NCBI GenBank assembly: GCA_963920765.1
Contig: OY987243.1
Coordinates: forward strand, 11,656,001-11,720,000
Source: Ulota crispa
Lineage: Eukaryota; Streptophyta; Bryopsida; Orthotrichales; Orthotrichaceae
Reading direction: 5' to 3'
Length of the DNA stretch: 64,000 nt
The notes beneath the pieces were generated by a model, which searched no databases, was not told the origin of the DNA, and saw only the letters and a list, made by a program, of their open reading frames with translations. Both the position numbers and the translations under genes were made by a program. Shown here piece by piece: positions 12,651-24,776 of this stretch (position 1 is its first letter; every line of letters starts with the position of its first letter).

Positions 12651-14742
12651 TGACCAGTACGGTAGTTTGAAGAGTATGCTTACTCTCTTCACACTCATTG
12701 TTTTAACTGGATCATCATCCGCATTTGGGTGATTGCAAGAATGACTTGTGCTACATCGTGTCCCCCTCACCTTCTGCGGCTTGTTTTTTGCTTGTAACTT
12801 TTGCAAAAGAAGTCATATTGACTTGTCCTTTTAGAATAACCTGAACATGCAAGTTGATGATGTTTAGTGATTTTTTGGTGTTTTTTAAAGTTATTTTGCT
12901 ATTTTTAAGCAGCCCCCAAATGGGTGTCCATCTTGGTCATTTTGGTGGTTTTTAGTACTATTTTGGGTCCAAAAAAGCTTTTCTAGGGCTATAAATCAGG
13001 GATGTTGTTTATGGAGCATGCTTACACGCATTCATAGAAGGGTTTTGCAAAATTATAAATTCTATGGCATCTACATTGTTTCAAAGTGGGCATCCTATTT
13101 CCCTTCATTGGCAAAATACAAAGAAATTCCTCAGCAAAGCAATTGTACCATGTGAATGTGTTTAATGGATTCTCAAATGGCCAATTTTTATTTTTATTTT
13201 TTGAATGATTTTACTATTTTCTAAAAAGCAAGAAAGAAATTGGCTTTTTAAGGTGATTTTGTTTTGTGCATAACTTTTAGAATAAATTTTTTCTAGGTCT
13301 GAATTTTCACAAGTATGCTATTTTAAGTGCTTTACAAATTTTCCATATTTTATTTTATTTAAAAAATATATATTCCAAAAGCTTGGTAGTACTATTAGTA
13401 CTACCAGTACTAAGGGTGTTTGTGACAAAACAGAGAGGTCATTCTTGCAACTACCCATTTGCACAACCTCCACATTCCAGAAACCTCTGTCTCCAAGCAC
13501 CACGCTTTGCAATATTGGTCCGTGTCTGTCAAATAGGCCTGTCTCAAAATTCACAGTTACCATCAAAATCTGCTCTTGCATTCCTCCATACATGATTTTC
13601 TGGTAATCACCTCATGTGCCCCATGTACAACATCTTGTCTGCTTTGCTTGAATGCTCAACAACAGTCTCTAGACCACACACAAGACAACCAACGTATCCT
13701 TTGTCGGCTTGCCCTGAAATAAGAGTGTACGCTGGAAAATCATTTATGGTCCACAACAAAATGCCACAAAGCTTGAAGGATTGATCTGGCCCAGTTGGTT
13801 TGGATTTATCAATTGCAGAGACCCCCTCCACAATTTCTTTAGTTCATTAACCAATGGCTGAAGGAAAACGTCAATGTTGTCCTTTTTTGGTGATGATGGT
13901 TTGGGTATTAACATTGTCAAAGACATAAAAGACCTCTTGGTTACTAAATAAGGTGGGAGGTTGTAAAGTATTGTGAGAATAGGCCACACTGAGTGTTTAC
14001 TAGACTGTAGACTGTGAGGGTTCACGCTGTCCAGGGATATGCCCATCCTCACATTCCTATCGTTTGCAGAAAACGCTAGAAATGTTTGGTCCACAAAACT
14101 CCATTGTTGACTGTCAACCATAGATCTCATTTTACCATCTTTGGAGTGATTGTTTTTGTGCCAAGTCAAGTGGTTGACAATCTGAGGACATCCGTACAAC
14201 CTTATTAATCTCCTAATGATAGAGAAACATCTAAGGACCCTCACCGGAACTGTCTGAGACCCTTAGATGTATCTAGATTTCATGCATGCTGGGCATTCTA
14301 TCAGATGTTGTTTCTCTTTCCAGTATAAGGTCTTACCGCATTCACAGCAGTGAATGGTCTCATGTGCTAGTCTCATTTTCATGAGCAGGCTCTTCAGGTC
14401 GTAAGAGTTTTTTGGGCACTTGTTACCTGCCAGAAGAACATCATACTTCAAAAATTTCAAGATCTCGTCTAAGCATTGATGACTTACCAAAAAAAGGATG
14501 CAGAGCGACATGATGACAATGTTGAACTGTAAGCAACTTGTAGTTGCACCAGCAAATATCGGCTTGCTTGCACTGCGAATGAGGGACTCTAACAGCTCAC
14601 TATTATCTATGTCTTCCTCCGCTACAAATAAGTCCTCAAAATCAACAATAGCACCGTTGTCTTTGTTTCTTGATCCATGAATCTTGTCGGCTCTATTAAA
14701 GAATTCATGCACCATACCCTCTAACTGAACGGTTGGGTTAGC
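12651..14742 (-). pseudogene. CACTA (En/Spm) TNP2 transposase, N-terminal and core region, with stop and frameshift
   Basis: Transposase of a CACTA element. In order on the minus strand: an N-terminal VHEFFNRADKIHG region; a zinc-finger-like segment CCECGKTLYWKEKQHLIECPAC (about 14340-14280); VRVLRCFSIIRRLIRLYG; MRSMVDSQQW; RMGISLDSVNPHS; then FKLCGILLWTINDFPAYTLI and KGYVGCLVCGLET, both diagnostic of TNP2. A further segment VKRVSILFKLPYWS ends at 12651. Defects: an in-frame TAA at 14263-14265 inside the N-terminal part, a frameshift near 13825 (between LKKLWRG and VSAIDKSKPTGPD), and loss of frame around 13350-13600. The element is inactive. I could not place the CACTA terminal inverted repeats. 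Confidence 0.88.
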
Positions 14743-14744
14743 CT

Positions 14745-15730
14745 AGTCACCGTCAAAAGAGTTCAAATTCTCAGTGTTGATTACTATGTCGTCGCTTGCC
14801 AAATCAGGAATCTGCTTGTCTTGTTCCTCTAAGATATCGGCTGTGTATATGTCATTCACCTGCAGTTTGTTTAAATTTTTAGAAGGTAAGGAGATTGTAT
14901 ATTCAACGTCAATTCAGATGCACCTTAATGAAATGCCCACGCTGACAACAGCTTATTATAAAAAAACATAACAATGACTCATTTACTTATTCAGATTGTA
15001 AACATGGAGGAACTCTAATACTAAAAGTCACTATTCTACTGTCTTAGATGAGTACATTGAAAGGAAATTATTGAGTAACAGCTATGTAGCACTGAACTCT
15101 GAAGTTGTCATTTTACAATATGTTTTCAAAATTGTTATTTTTAAAACTAATTAAAATTGAATATGTCACTATTGTGTATAGTTTTAAACTCTGACATGTC
15201 GAAATTTTTGTTTTACTAAATTGTAAACTTCAAACTGTTGTATTGAACAACGCATCAAATCTACAATGTCATGACCTCCATATGCTAAAGATACAAGATC
15301 ATGCATTTTCATTTCATGGATTACAAAAACCTATATGAATAACTTAGCATGTACAACCTAAACTTATTTACAAGCGTATCAAACGATTTGAATACTGTTT
15401 TTAACAATAGCTGTGGATAGTAATAATCGTCATGCAACAACATTGCATAATATGTAACTACAATCTGAGCAAACATGGATTAATGTTTCTGTCATCCACT
15501 ATACTAATACCCTGTGAGTTTGGAAATTGAAGTTCAATAACTAACAAACATAAGCCTAATTTTTACTTTCCTACTTCTAAAATTCTATGGACAACATGAA
15601 ATGATAAAAAAATTAAACAAGGATGGGCTGACGATAAGGGATTTCAGTTATTCACCACAGAGGTTCGTCAAGAAATATGTCCCGACCATACGGTCGATGA
15701 TGATGTTGTACAATGTGGCGTGGCTGAATG
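14745..15730. other. AT-rich stretch upstream of the TNP2 remnant
   Basis: No gene recognised. It probably holds decayed 5' sequence of the CACTA element, since the TNP2 frame is still partly open just upstream of 14742. Confidence 0.3.
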
Positions 15731-17381
15731 CTAACCCCTAAAAGACTAGACCCCCTTTTTTAGAAACATAGCAATTTTGGACAGGTACCTGTGATTGGAG
15801 CTTTTCATATTCTAAAATGAAAGTTTAATAGAATGTGGGGACAAGGTTTATCTTTAATATGCATTAAATTTCATGACATTTGGAATTTTGAATAAAAAGT
15901 TATGACCTAATGTAGAATGTGTAAATAGTTTTTGTAATTCCTTACTGGTTGTATAGTAGTAATACTGGGAATTAGAAGAATGATTAGTCAAATTGGTTGT
16001 TAATAGTAGGTAATTGAATGGTTATTAGGGTTAAGGATTTGAGGTTCACAACCTCAGAAATCTGATAGAAACGATTTATCTTTTGGTAGTATAAGGAGGT
16101 TGAGAAAAGTGAATTGTGGGCCAGACTGTGATAGTCGTAAGCCGGGGTAAAGCTTGGAGTTGCCTCTTTTTCTTTGCTTTTGTGTTTTTCTTTATAGGAT
16201 TGGAATTAAGATAAGTGTTATTGAAATTGTGTTTGAGATGTTGTGATTTGTGAAGTTAAAATAATTGATTTGGAGAAAGAAAGTGTGATTGTGAGAATTG
16301 AGAGTATTGCTTTGTGTTAATTGTATTGGATGATTGAGTACGAGTGAAAGAATTTAGAATTGCAGTATTGTGGAAGAGATTAAGCATCCTGTGAATTCAG
16401 GAATGCCAATTATATTGAGTAGTTGCAGGGTAGTGAATAAGTATAGAGTTTGTGAATGATTAAAGAGATTGAATGGAGATGAAGAAGTGAACTTTGGAAG
16501 TTTTGGATAGTTAGTATATAATCAATTGTGACATTAACATAACCAATTCATACGACGTGTCTTTCCCCGTGATTGAATCCACCTATACAGGTTTGTTTTG
16601 TTGGTTTTGGGAGAAACCAATAATGATAATTACACCTAATATGCTGTTTTTTACGTTTGGTGGGCAGCTTGGGCAAATTTCTAAAATTTACTTTTTTCAA
16701 AAACAAAATTTTTAAATGGGTTTAGGAGATTCATGTGAATGTAGGAAGCTTTGAATCATTTTGTTTGGATCACCAAGATGAAAGTTATGAGAATTTTTTG
16801 TTTACGGGCAATTATGGATTCTCTACTCCAAAATAACCTTTGAAGTCCTTTATTTTACTCAATTTTCAACATTTTGGAAAAAGAACAAAACCAAAGGATG
16901 AAGATTGCTTATGACAACATTATGACCGTTGGGATTGGCATTTTTCATTTCCATAATTATATTCTTAACAATTTAGTGTTTTGAATCATTCTCTACTTCT
17001 TTTTATTTACTAATTTTTTTCCATATGTTATACAACTCCAAATGATTTGAAACTTTTTTGACATGTACTTTACTTTGGTGGAATAAGAAATTTAGAGAAG
17101 CACCACCCACATGGCTTTTTTTGCTTAGAAATTTCACCTTCCAAAGGGAAGCTGCCCGGTTTTTCACAAGACGTTTTTTAATATTCAAACCATTCTAACT
17201 TCCAATCCATATGGTGGAAAAATCTGAATTTTTTTCCACATCTTCTAAAACCATTCTTCTACAAGATCCTACGGTTACATATGCATAAAAATGTATTTGT
17301 TTTCAAATTTAGTTGATGCTCTGAAAAAGGCAGTTTTGAAGAGTTTTTGGTGAAAACCTTGCTTGGTCCTTTAGGGGTTAA
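15731..17381. mobile_element. piggyBac-like TTAA element (1651 bp), diverged
   Basis: The right end is TTTAGGGGTTAA (17370-17381). The left end is CTAACCCCTAAAAGAC at 15731, with one mismatch in the target tetranucleotide. The last 120 bp resemble the right end of the element at 50588-51516 (shared motifs: AAGATCCTA, GGCAGTTTTGA and GGTCCTTTAGGGGTTAA). It is about 720 bp longer than that relative, so it probably carries a secondary insertion in the middle (about 16.0-16.6 kb). No transposase is encoded. Confidence 0.55.
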
Positions 17382-20300
17382 GTCCATGGCACTTCAGGCA
17401 TCCACATCTATAGCTGTCCACTCCATCTTGGCAAGCTATTGCGCGTTCAATATGGTAAGCCCGGTTTAGATGCAAGGTGTCCATCTTGTAAAACTGTTGG
17501 AAATAGCTTGGCAGTCAACAGTTTTAACTAAAAAATTATGGCTATCATTCTTCTAAACATTGTCAATGTATTGTATGTGTCAACACTACAAAAGAAGATG
17601 CAATCTCTTTTATGTAACCTAATTTGATGGTATTAAAAACCATGCATTGCATTTGTACACTGCAATTGCGGAGAGCTGTGCTTCCTCTATTTTTCAAACT
17701 AAACAAAAACAATCACATAGTGGGTGATGAAGAGTTTGTTTTCTGCATCCCGTCTTGCAGATCACGGAAAAATCCATAATTCTATTTACTGTAAAGAAAC
17801 AACCTTAGAATTTGAAGAACTAAATAAAAGAATGGTTGAGACTTACCAAAAGCTGAACTCAGTTGACGCTAAAGATACAAGTACTGATTGAGTAATTGGT
17901 CAAAGGAAACCTGCGGAGAAGCGTTATCAGTACTACTAAATTAGTCTTCAGTGCATATTGAATTGTCCATTGCACGCCGCAACAACACGTTCCTGAACGA
18001 CCTTTGCATCACAATAGTTTGTATGAAGTCGTGATTTAGTTTGTATAGGTATGAGAGAATTGAATTACTAAAGAATGTCATGTTGACTATTACAATCATG
18101 CTCACTATTGTCAATTCTTTTGAATACTAGCAAAAGAAACCCTCATGATTTTTTGGAAACAGATGTAAACATTACTCTCCGATAACAGTGTACATGAGAG
18201 ATGAAGATTTTTCGTAGCTTGCGGAAGACAACACTTTCGGAAGGGGGGTGTGATTAACACATGAGAGGGAAGCAATGAAGGACGTTAACGTGCCTCATGT
18301 AATAATCATTATAGACATGAATGGCATAATCAACCAAATCTTAAAAATATGATTTCCAATATTGACAAGATAGCTTACTGTCCATGGTAATCATTAACAA
18401 CAAGTAATGGTACAAAGGACACTGAAAGTCATTGGTAAGGGTTACAGCACATTGCGACTTAGGGTTCATTGTAGAACTTGCAGAACAGAAATGGGAAATT
18501 CACTCCATTGTCATCTTCAATATTGGGCATGATAACTCACTTTTGCAATTTGATTTTCAATACACTATGATGTTCTCATCGGCATACCATTCGGAACATC
18601 TTTTGCTTCCGCAAGTACCAACCCAATTTTCAAAACATTTTTGTCTACATGTGTTGGTTGTTCAAGTTGCTGGATGAGGTTCACGCCATGAGTCTTTGGA
18701 AGTGGAAGTGGTGTAAGAGGGGAGTGTACAAGGCAAAATTCACAATTGAGAAAAGTAAGAGTACTTGCGGAGAAATTTTCCTTATGCATGAAATGCGCAT
18801 TGTTGATTCCTTATTTTTTGTGAAGTATAATGTGGTCACAGAATTTGGGTGACCCTTTACCTACAATTATGCAAGACTGAAGATAACAGACTATTTGCGG
18901 AAGATACTTGGCATGTTACTATGTGAATGGCATCTTCAATTCCCGAATTTCAGTTTCATTTGGCATTTTCCAAATTTGATCTTGGAATTTTGTGATGTTC
19001 GTCTAATATTGTCGTCTTTTATTATTGACGTCAGTTATGAAACTATAATTTTGATAGTTTTACATTTACTTGCCACTTTGATTCTCAAATTTGTAGTGAT
19101 TGAAATGTAGCCACGTGCTTTAGAGGGTAATCATTGTCTGTCATTTGTCAATCATGCAACTTGCATGGTTGTCAGATGTTTCTATATTTGTCATTTTATT
19201 TAGGTAGGCGGCTACCGCAATGAAGGCAGGAGTGTATGCGGAGGCGGAAAATGAAGTTGTGTTTTATGAATGCACTCACCGTCTTCATTGTTCCTGGTGC
19301 AATGTCCAATAGGGAGTAACGGATTCTAACAAAGTCAAGAGGGACGGAGTAAGTACCAATTGCTGTAAGTGTTACAATCCTTCGTAAAAGTACTTGAGCT
19401 TGATTATACTAATAACTTGGAAATTGTTGAACATGATTAACATAATTGATGCAAAGAAATACATCTAAATCCCTCTATTTTTATACATAAGGGTTTACTT
19501 GCGGTGGATGAGGGTCTGCATGACACTCAGTAATCTATGACATGTAATTAGGAGGTGGAAAATTACAGAACAAGTTCAGTAATGTTGCAGGAAGAGCAAA
19601 TATTAATATATTGAAATTACCAAATGGAATAATGGTTGTGGCATGGTGAGAGTTGAAGAAACATAGGAGTTGAGATTTGTTGCACATTATTTGTGAAGTA
19701 CTGGTAGAAGAAGCAAGGAAAGTTGATCATTACCAAAAACAAAATTTTCAAGTCGTCCAAAAGCCTGAATTCAATACTGTAGAGATGTTAGTCAGGTTAT
19801 TATAAGAATTTAAAATTGTGAAATTTATATATTAAATATAGTGTACACATGATTGAATTGATGTAGCATAAAGTTGTACATATATTGGGAGAAGTAGATA
19901 TGTTTACGAGTATTGGGATCCTAATACACTGATGATTATAGAGGGAAGATATCTTGAATTATGTCAATCATTGACACAGAACAAAGAATATAGATGAAAT
20001 GTTATTCCTATAACAAAGGTCTGTCAGTCAGGGAATTGTTATAATGACAAGTATGAGATATTATATGTTAATGAAAAATACGTTATAAATTGAAGTCACG
20101 TACAAAAAAATAGAGAGATAAGGGAAAATATGTTATTTCTTCTAAATTGTCAGTGTAAATACCCGAAGGAAAAAAATACAATATTAATCAATGTCGAATC
20201 TTGAAAATGAATTGAAATTTATTATTCTGTTGAAACCTAATGTCTTATGAATAAATAACTATTAATGTCAAATGCAAAGTATGAAGTAAATGAAGTGTGA

Positions 20301-21517
20301 AGACTTGAAGCGACTTCTACAATTTAAATCATTTAAAATTAGGACAGGGTATAGAAGCATTGGATGTTTTTTTGAAGGATTTGGTATGTTATTATAATAG
20401 TGATTTTAAATAGGAAATTTTTAAGCTAATATGACATAAGTAATGATTTTATAGATAACGTGAATTCTAGTGACATTGAACTCACTGCCGAACTCAAATG
20501 ACATTTCATTCTACATAAATTGAGTTTTGTAAACGTTAGTACAGAGGATGATGAAATAGAATTTCAGAGTCATTGATTACAAGAAGTAAAGCAATTCTTG
20601 GTGTCATATGTGGTCAATGCTCAAACATACGCACATGTAAGTTCATTTTGAATTATGAAATTAGATAATTACATAGTACAAGGAAAGAAGTACATCATAA
20701 TATTTATTTCAAAAATGAGCCAAGTACATTATAGTATTGAAAATGGTTTGTATAAGAGCAAAACCAATATTATGCACCTGTACTGTATATGAGAAGGTTT
20801 AATTAGAGAACAATAAAATATGACGTATTGTTCATTCCTTTTGCACTGGCGTACTTGTAGGCAGTGCTATAATAATAAATCCATGCAATTCATAGGAATC
20901 GCCAATATGTCTATGTTCCCGTAAGGAGCTTCTAACATTCTAACCAAATTAGGTATATACAAGATATTATATTGTTCAAATTCTTGAGGCAATTGACGTT
21001 CATATAGCGTCATTGAGGCTGTACTGGCTAAGTACGTAATATGTGATAATTCTTGGGCTTATTGCTTAATGAACTGTATTTGTAGTTAAGTATACCTTTC
21101 TTCCAAGAATATTTACAATTCATAGAAAATGCCATGTTAACCAGATCATTTGAAAGATAATGAGGAAAATGTATTATGTTTTTGTTAATTCACTGATGCA
21201 AACAAATGACCATTACTGTGTTGGGGTAATGATGTTGTAGGATGTTGGTTACCAAGAAATTAATGAATGCCATCTCCATTTCTAAATCCCCTCATTTTTG
21301 CCTTGCTATACAGACTACCAGCTAAGTCAAAACTAAATATTTGAATAACGTATTCATAGACAATGATGCCCCATACTTTGTGCTTAATGAATATGTGGCG
21401 ATTAAAGAAAGATCATAATAGCCAGTCTACTCAAATGACCAATTGTTATATGAGCAGAGAACATGTGTCATCCAGTAAGTACTGATAACATTTTGTGAGT
21501 AAGACATCGCAAACTCT
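17382..21517. other. AT-rich intergenic stretch with short unrecognised ORFs
   Basis: The longest open stretches (18432-18677, 18649-18852 and 18895-19110) show no known domain and no consistent exon structure. The sequence may be decayed transposon, but I see no diagnostic motif. Confidence 0.3.
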
Positions 21518-21967
21518 ATGAATGCAGGTATGATGAAACAGAGGATGAAGAACTGGAAAGTCAGTGACCAGCTGTCTGTGGATGCAAGATACAGTGGTGG
21601 ATTTACATCAAAAGCAAGTTGTGGAGTTAAAAGGGGATATTTGCACCCAAATTCCTCTTCTGCCCTGCCATGCACCACATTCAACGGGTTTCCATTGGGA
21701 CTAACTAACAGAGGCCTTTAGGGAATACCAAGACACATGCAAATCAATGGACGTCCTGCCATGCAAGCTCAACATATTGTAATGAATTCAAATGTGGGAG
21801 GCAGGAGATTGATCTCCAATGAATCACGATCATCAATGGTAGTATTGGACAACCGTGGATGAGAACAACAATGGAATGGATACAGTGGAGAACATGATAA
21901 GCACATGTCCAATCGAGCACCCACCGGCGGGGGAGGTCATGCATCACAGGAAGGTGATAATTTATAA
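21518..21967 (+). pseudogene. Unrecognised broken ORF, polar/Gly-rich
   Basis: A single reading frame stays open for about 150 codons apart from two in-frame stops (TAG at 21719-21721 and TGA at 21860-21862), then ends at TAA 21965-21967. The product would be polar, with Asn, Ser, Gly and Arg stretches (for example MNSNVGGRRLISNESRSS and APTGGGGHASQEG). I do not recognise a domain. It lies upstream of, and on the same strand as, the transposase-like fragment at 23575-24775, and could be its low-complexity N-terminal region. Confidence 0.35.
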
Positions 21968-22711
21968 TATTGGAATGTGGAGTCTGAATTTGCAGAAACG
22001 ACACTCAGAGTTTGGAAGATTTAACCATTATAGTCTTATGGAATATTAGGTTGTTACGATGAGAACCTAAGATGTTTCTTTTTTAATTTAACCTTTTCTA
22101 TGTATGTTGTTCAGTTCTAGGATTATATTGAATAGCAGCATGTTGGGTCTTTAGAATGTTGTTGTACATGACAATGAATTGAATGAATACGATATCATTA
22201 AATAATGCTACATGGATTATATAGTGTACCAATTATAGCAATCCAACATAACCTAATGTGGAAAAGTGACTCAAATTTGTCTAGAATGAGAGTACATACT
22301 CAAGTATAAACTAAGTTTGAAGAAGTACTTGTAATAGTACTAAATTATAAAAAACTAGTGACTACAAAGAGATGTTATTACTGTAAGTAGTAATTGACGT
22401 TATTGGAGTAGCATTTACAATGTGAAGTGCATTTTGTTTTTCCAACTACTAATTTTGATTTTTATCAATGGTACTTCAATTCTGAGATGTTTTGTGAATG
22501 CAATTATTATATTTATTTTTCATCAGTCAGAAGATGGAATTTGCCATCCAAGGACATGGCAATAGTTAGTGTTGCTAATTAGGCACATATAAACTTTGTC
22601 ATGATTATTATTTTGCAATACACTAACGTAGAGTCTGTGATAGGTCCAAGGCATTTCATTTCCGGTTATTGTACTTGTAGTCTAATGGAGCTACCATTGC
22701 AAGGTAGTAAT

Positions 22712-22879
22712 TGAATTCTAAGGAACAGAGGGGAAGGCTGGAGAGATATTGTCGTTGAAGATACTGAAGTACATGGATGTCCAGAAGAGCACGTAGCATA
22801 TCAAAGTGCTAGAAGTCACCATATGCAGAATCAAAGGAGTATGACAATTCTTCCGCCAAAAAGTGAAGTGCAAAGACTG
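22712..22879 (+). pseudogene. Possible exon of the same decayed gene
   Basis: An open stretch of about 50 codons (GEGWRDIVVEDTEVHG to PPKSEVQRL) is bounded by a plausible acceptor (AACAG) and a strong donor (GACTG then GTAAGTC at 22880). No domain is recognised. Confidence 0.3.
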
Positions 22880-23574
22880 GTAAGTCTAAAGGGTTCTCTT
22901 ATTTACTGACATACAAATTAATGTTGGCTAATATTGTTTATGATGTTCTGTGTGCATAAATTTATAGTTATACATTAGTATATGTAGTACGCTATTGCGT
23001 AGTACATGTTGGGCATACTTTGTTTGTGAACATTGTACATTAAAGTGGCATGGTATTATGTATTGTAAATAACACATAAATGAAGCTGTAATTTACATGG
23101 AACCCTTGAAGAATTTATGGTGAATGAATGTTGGTGAATATGAATTGGAAGTGTCTAAAATCAATTAAAATAATGTTGAGTTACGAGTGATAGATTTTAA
23201 CGCTGCATAATGAATTATACTAGCCTTGTATGAATAGTCCCAATAAAGGATGAATAACACTTACTCATGTATACAGATGACAATTTGTTGACATGCACAA
23301 TTCTGAGATGTGGTAGGAGGTAAATGGATCTTCCTCATAAAATGTGATATCTGTACAGCAATTGGAGAAGAGGATGAGATAAATTTTATTGCAAATATCA
23401 GTGTACTATCCACCAAAATGCGTTGCATCCCTAAAGTGATGTTCAAATAGTCTAATGTTATATGATATGCATGTGTTATGTCTTACATGTCTTATTTGTG
23501 ATTGTGTGACGTCCAGGAATGTATGAAATTTATATTTTCTATTTTGATATATGTTATGAATGTTGTAATAAGCA

Positions 23575-24775
23575 GGAAGAAGACAGTCAACCATATTACA
23601 GCAATACTGAAATCAACCATGCTGAAGGTACGTACAACAACGGACCTTACACTGAAAATGATTTTATTAGTGATGATGGAGAGGAACATGACAATCAAGA
23701 AGAAGAAACACGGGAGGATAACAACGTGGAGTTTCAAGAAACACATCTACCAAAAGCAGTAATAGCAAGGGATGAAGTGGAGAAGCACAAGGTAAGAAGA
23801 CAATCCCAGGCCGCTTGTAGGAAAGAAGGGGCCAAGCTTTTATGAGAAGGACTGATTTGGCATTTCTTAGAAGTCAACAAATATTCAGGAGAGCCTTGCA
23901 GTGATGATGTTGGGGATTGGAGAAAGAGTTGAAGTTGTTGTCAAAGAAATTGGACCCAGCAATTGGCAATATAAAAAAGCAGCCTCTACTTGCTCTGAAG
24001 GAAATAGAGCAGTTGATTCAACAAACCTAGGAATACCAATTTCCAGTGAGCTTTGAGTGCGTAAGGTCAGCCATTGCAAGGGGTGTAACGTTGAGACGTG
24101 TGGAGTTGTTTGAAGCTATTTGGCAGAAGAAAAAAACCCTGATGACATAAGCTTGAGTTCATGGCTTACCATGTCCATTGAAATCAACAACCCATCCCAC
24201 CTTCAAAAATCCAAGGACTGCAGCAAGGCAAACGCAAGCCGTCAAAAATTTGGGAGAACAGGACCATCAAGTGAAGTCGGGGTCCGTCAAAGACTTAAAG
24301 ATCAGTTAGGGAGATCACTTGATCTAGAGGAGTTGCACTTCAAAATGGACATGAACAAAGGATACGGGGGTCGATCAAAAAATAAAGGCAACACCAATAT
24401 GTTTATACATGGCACGCGGGGGCAGCCTGCTTTGAATTTGGGGGTGTCATTAACCGCTGCAAAGAAAGAGCATTCTCAAGCAAAAACATGTTTTTGAAAC
24501 GACTGTCAGCAAATATCCTGCATGACAGTGGGATTGTCTTCAGGTATGGGAAGTATGGGATTACAGATGACAAAGAATATGGAAGCACCATCTGCTGAAC
24601 GGGTAGAAGACTCTGAAAGAATCCTCACACCATACAAGAAGGAGTTGTTAGAGCGAGTGGCTACTTTAGAATCTCACAATAAAGCTCTATCTAGCACAAT
24701 GGAAGAAAGGGCATTCCCAGGTACAAGATCAATATTTGTTGTAGGGGAATTGAATGTAGTGAACAAGGAGGATTG
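23575..24775 (+). pseudogene. Probable plant transposase (Ptta/En/Spm, second CACTA protein) remnant
   Basis: First comes an acidic exon (23575-23792: start EEDSQPYYSN, with DDGEEHDNQEEETRED; donor GTAAGA). A second exon opens near 23897 with ERVEVVVKEIGP, then breaks up by frameshifts. An open frame at 24120-24497 carries the segment SKANASRQKFGRTGPSSEVG, followed by QRLKDQLGRSLDLEELHFKM, which resembles the plant transposase domain (SxxAKxNRxK, Gly-Ser-x-Phe, then LGRxPxxxELF). A last frame (24522-24776) contains a short helical region ELLERVATLESHNKAL. In CACTA elements a protein of this type binds the terminal repeats. It lies on the strand opposite to the TNP2 remnant, so it may belong to a different copy. 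Assignment is by resemblance only. Confidence 0.45.
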
Positions 24776-24776
24776 A

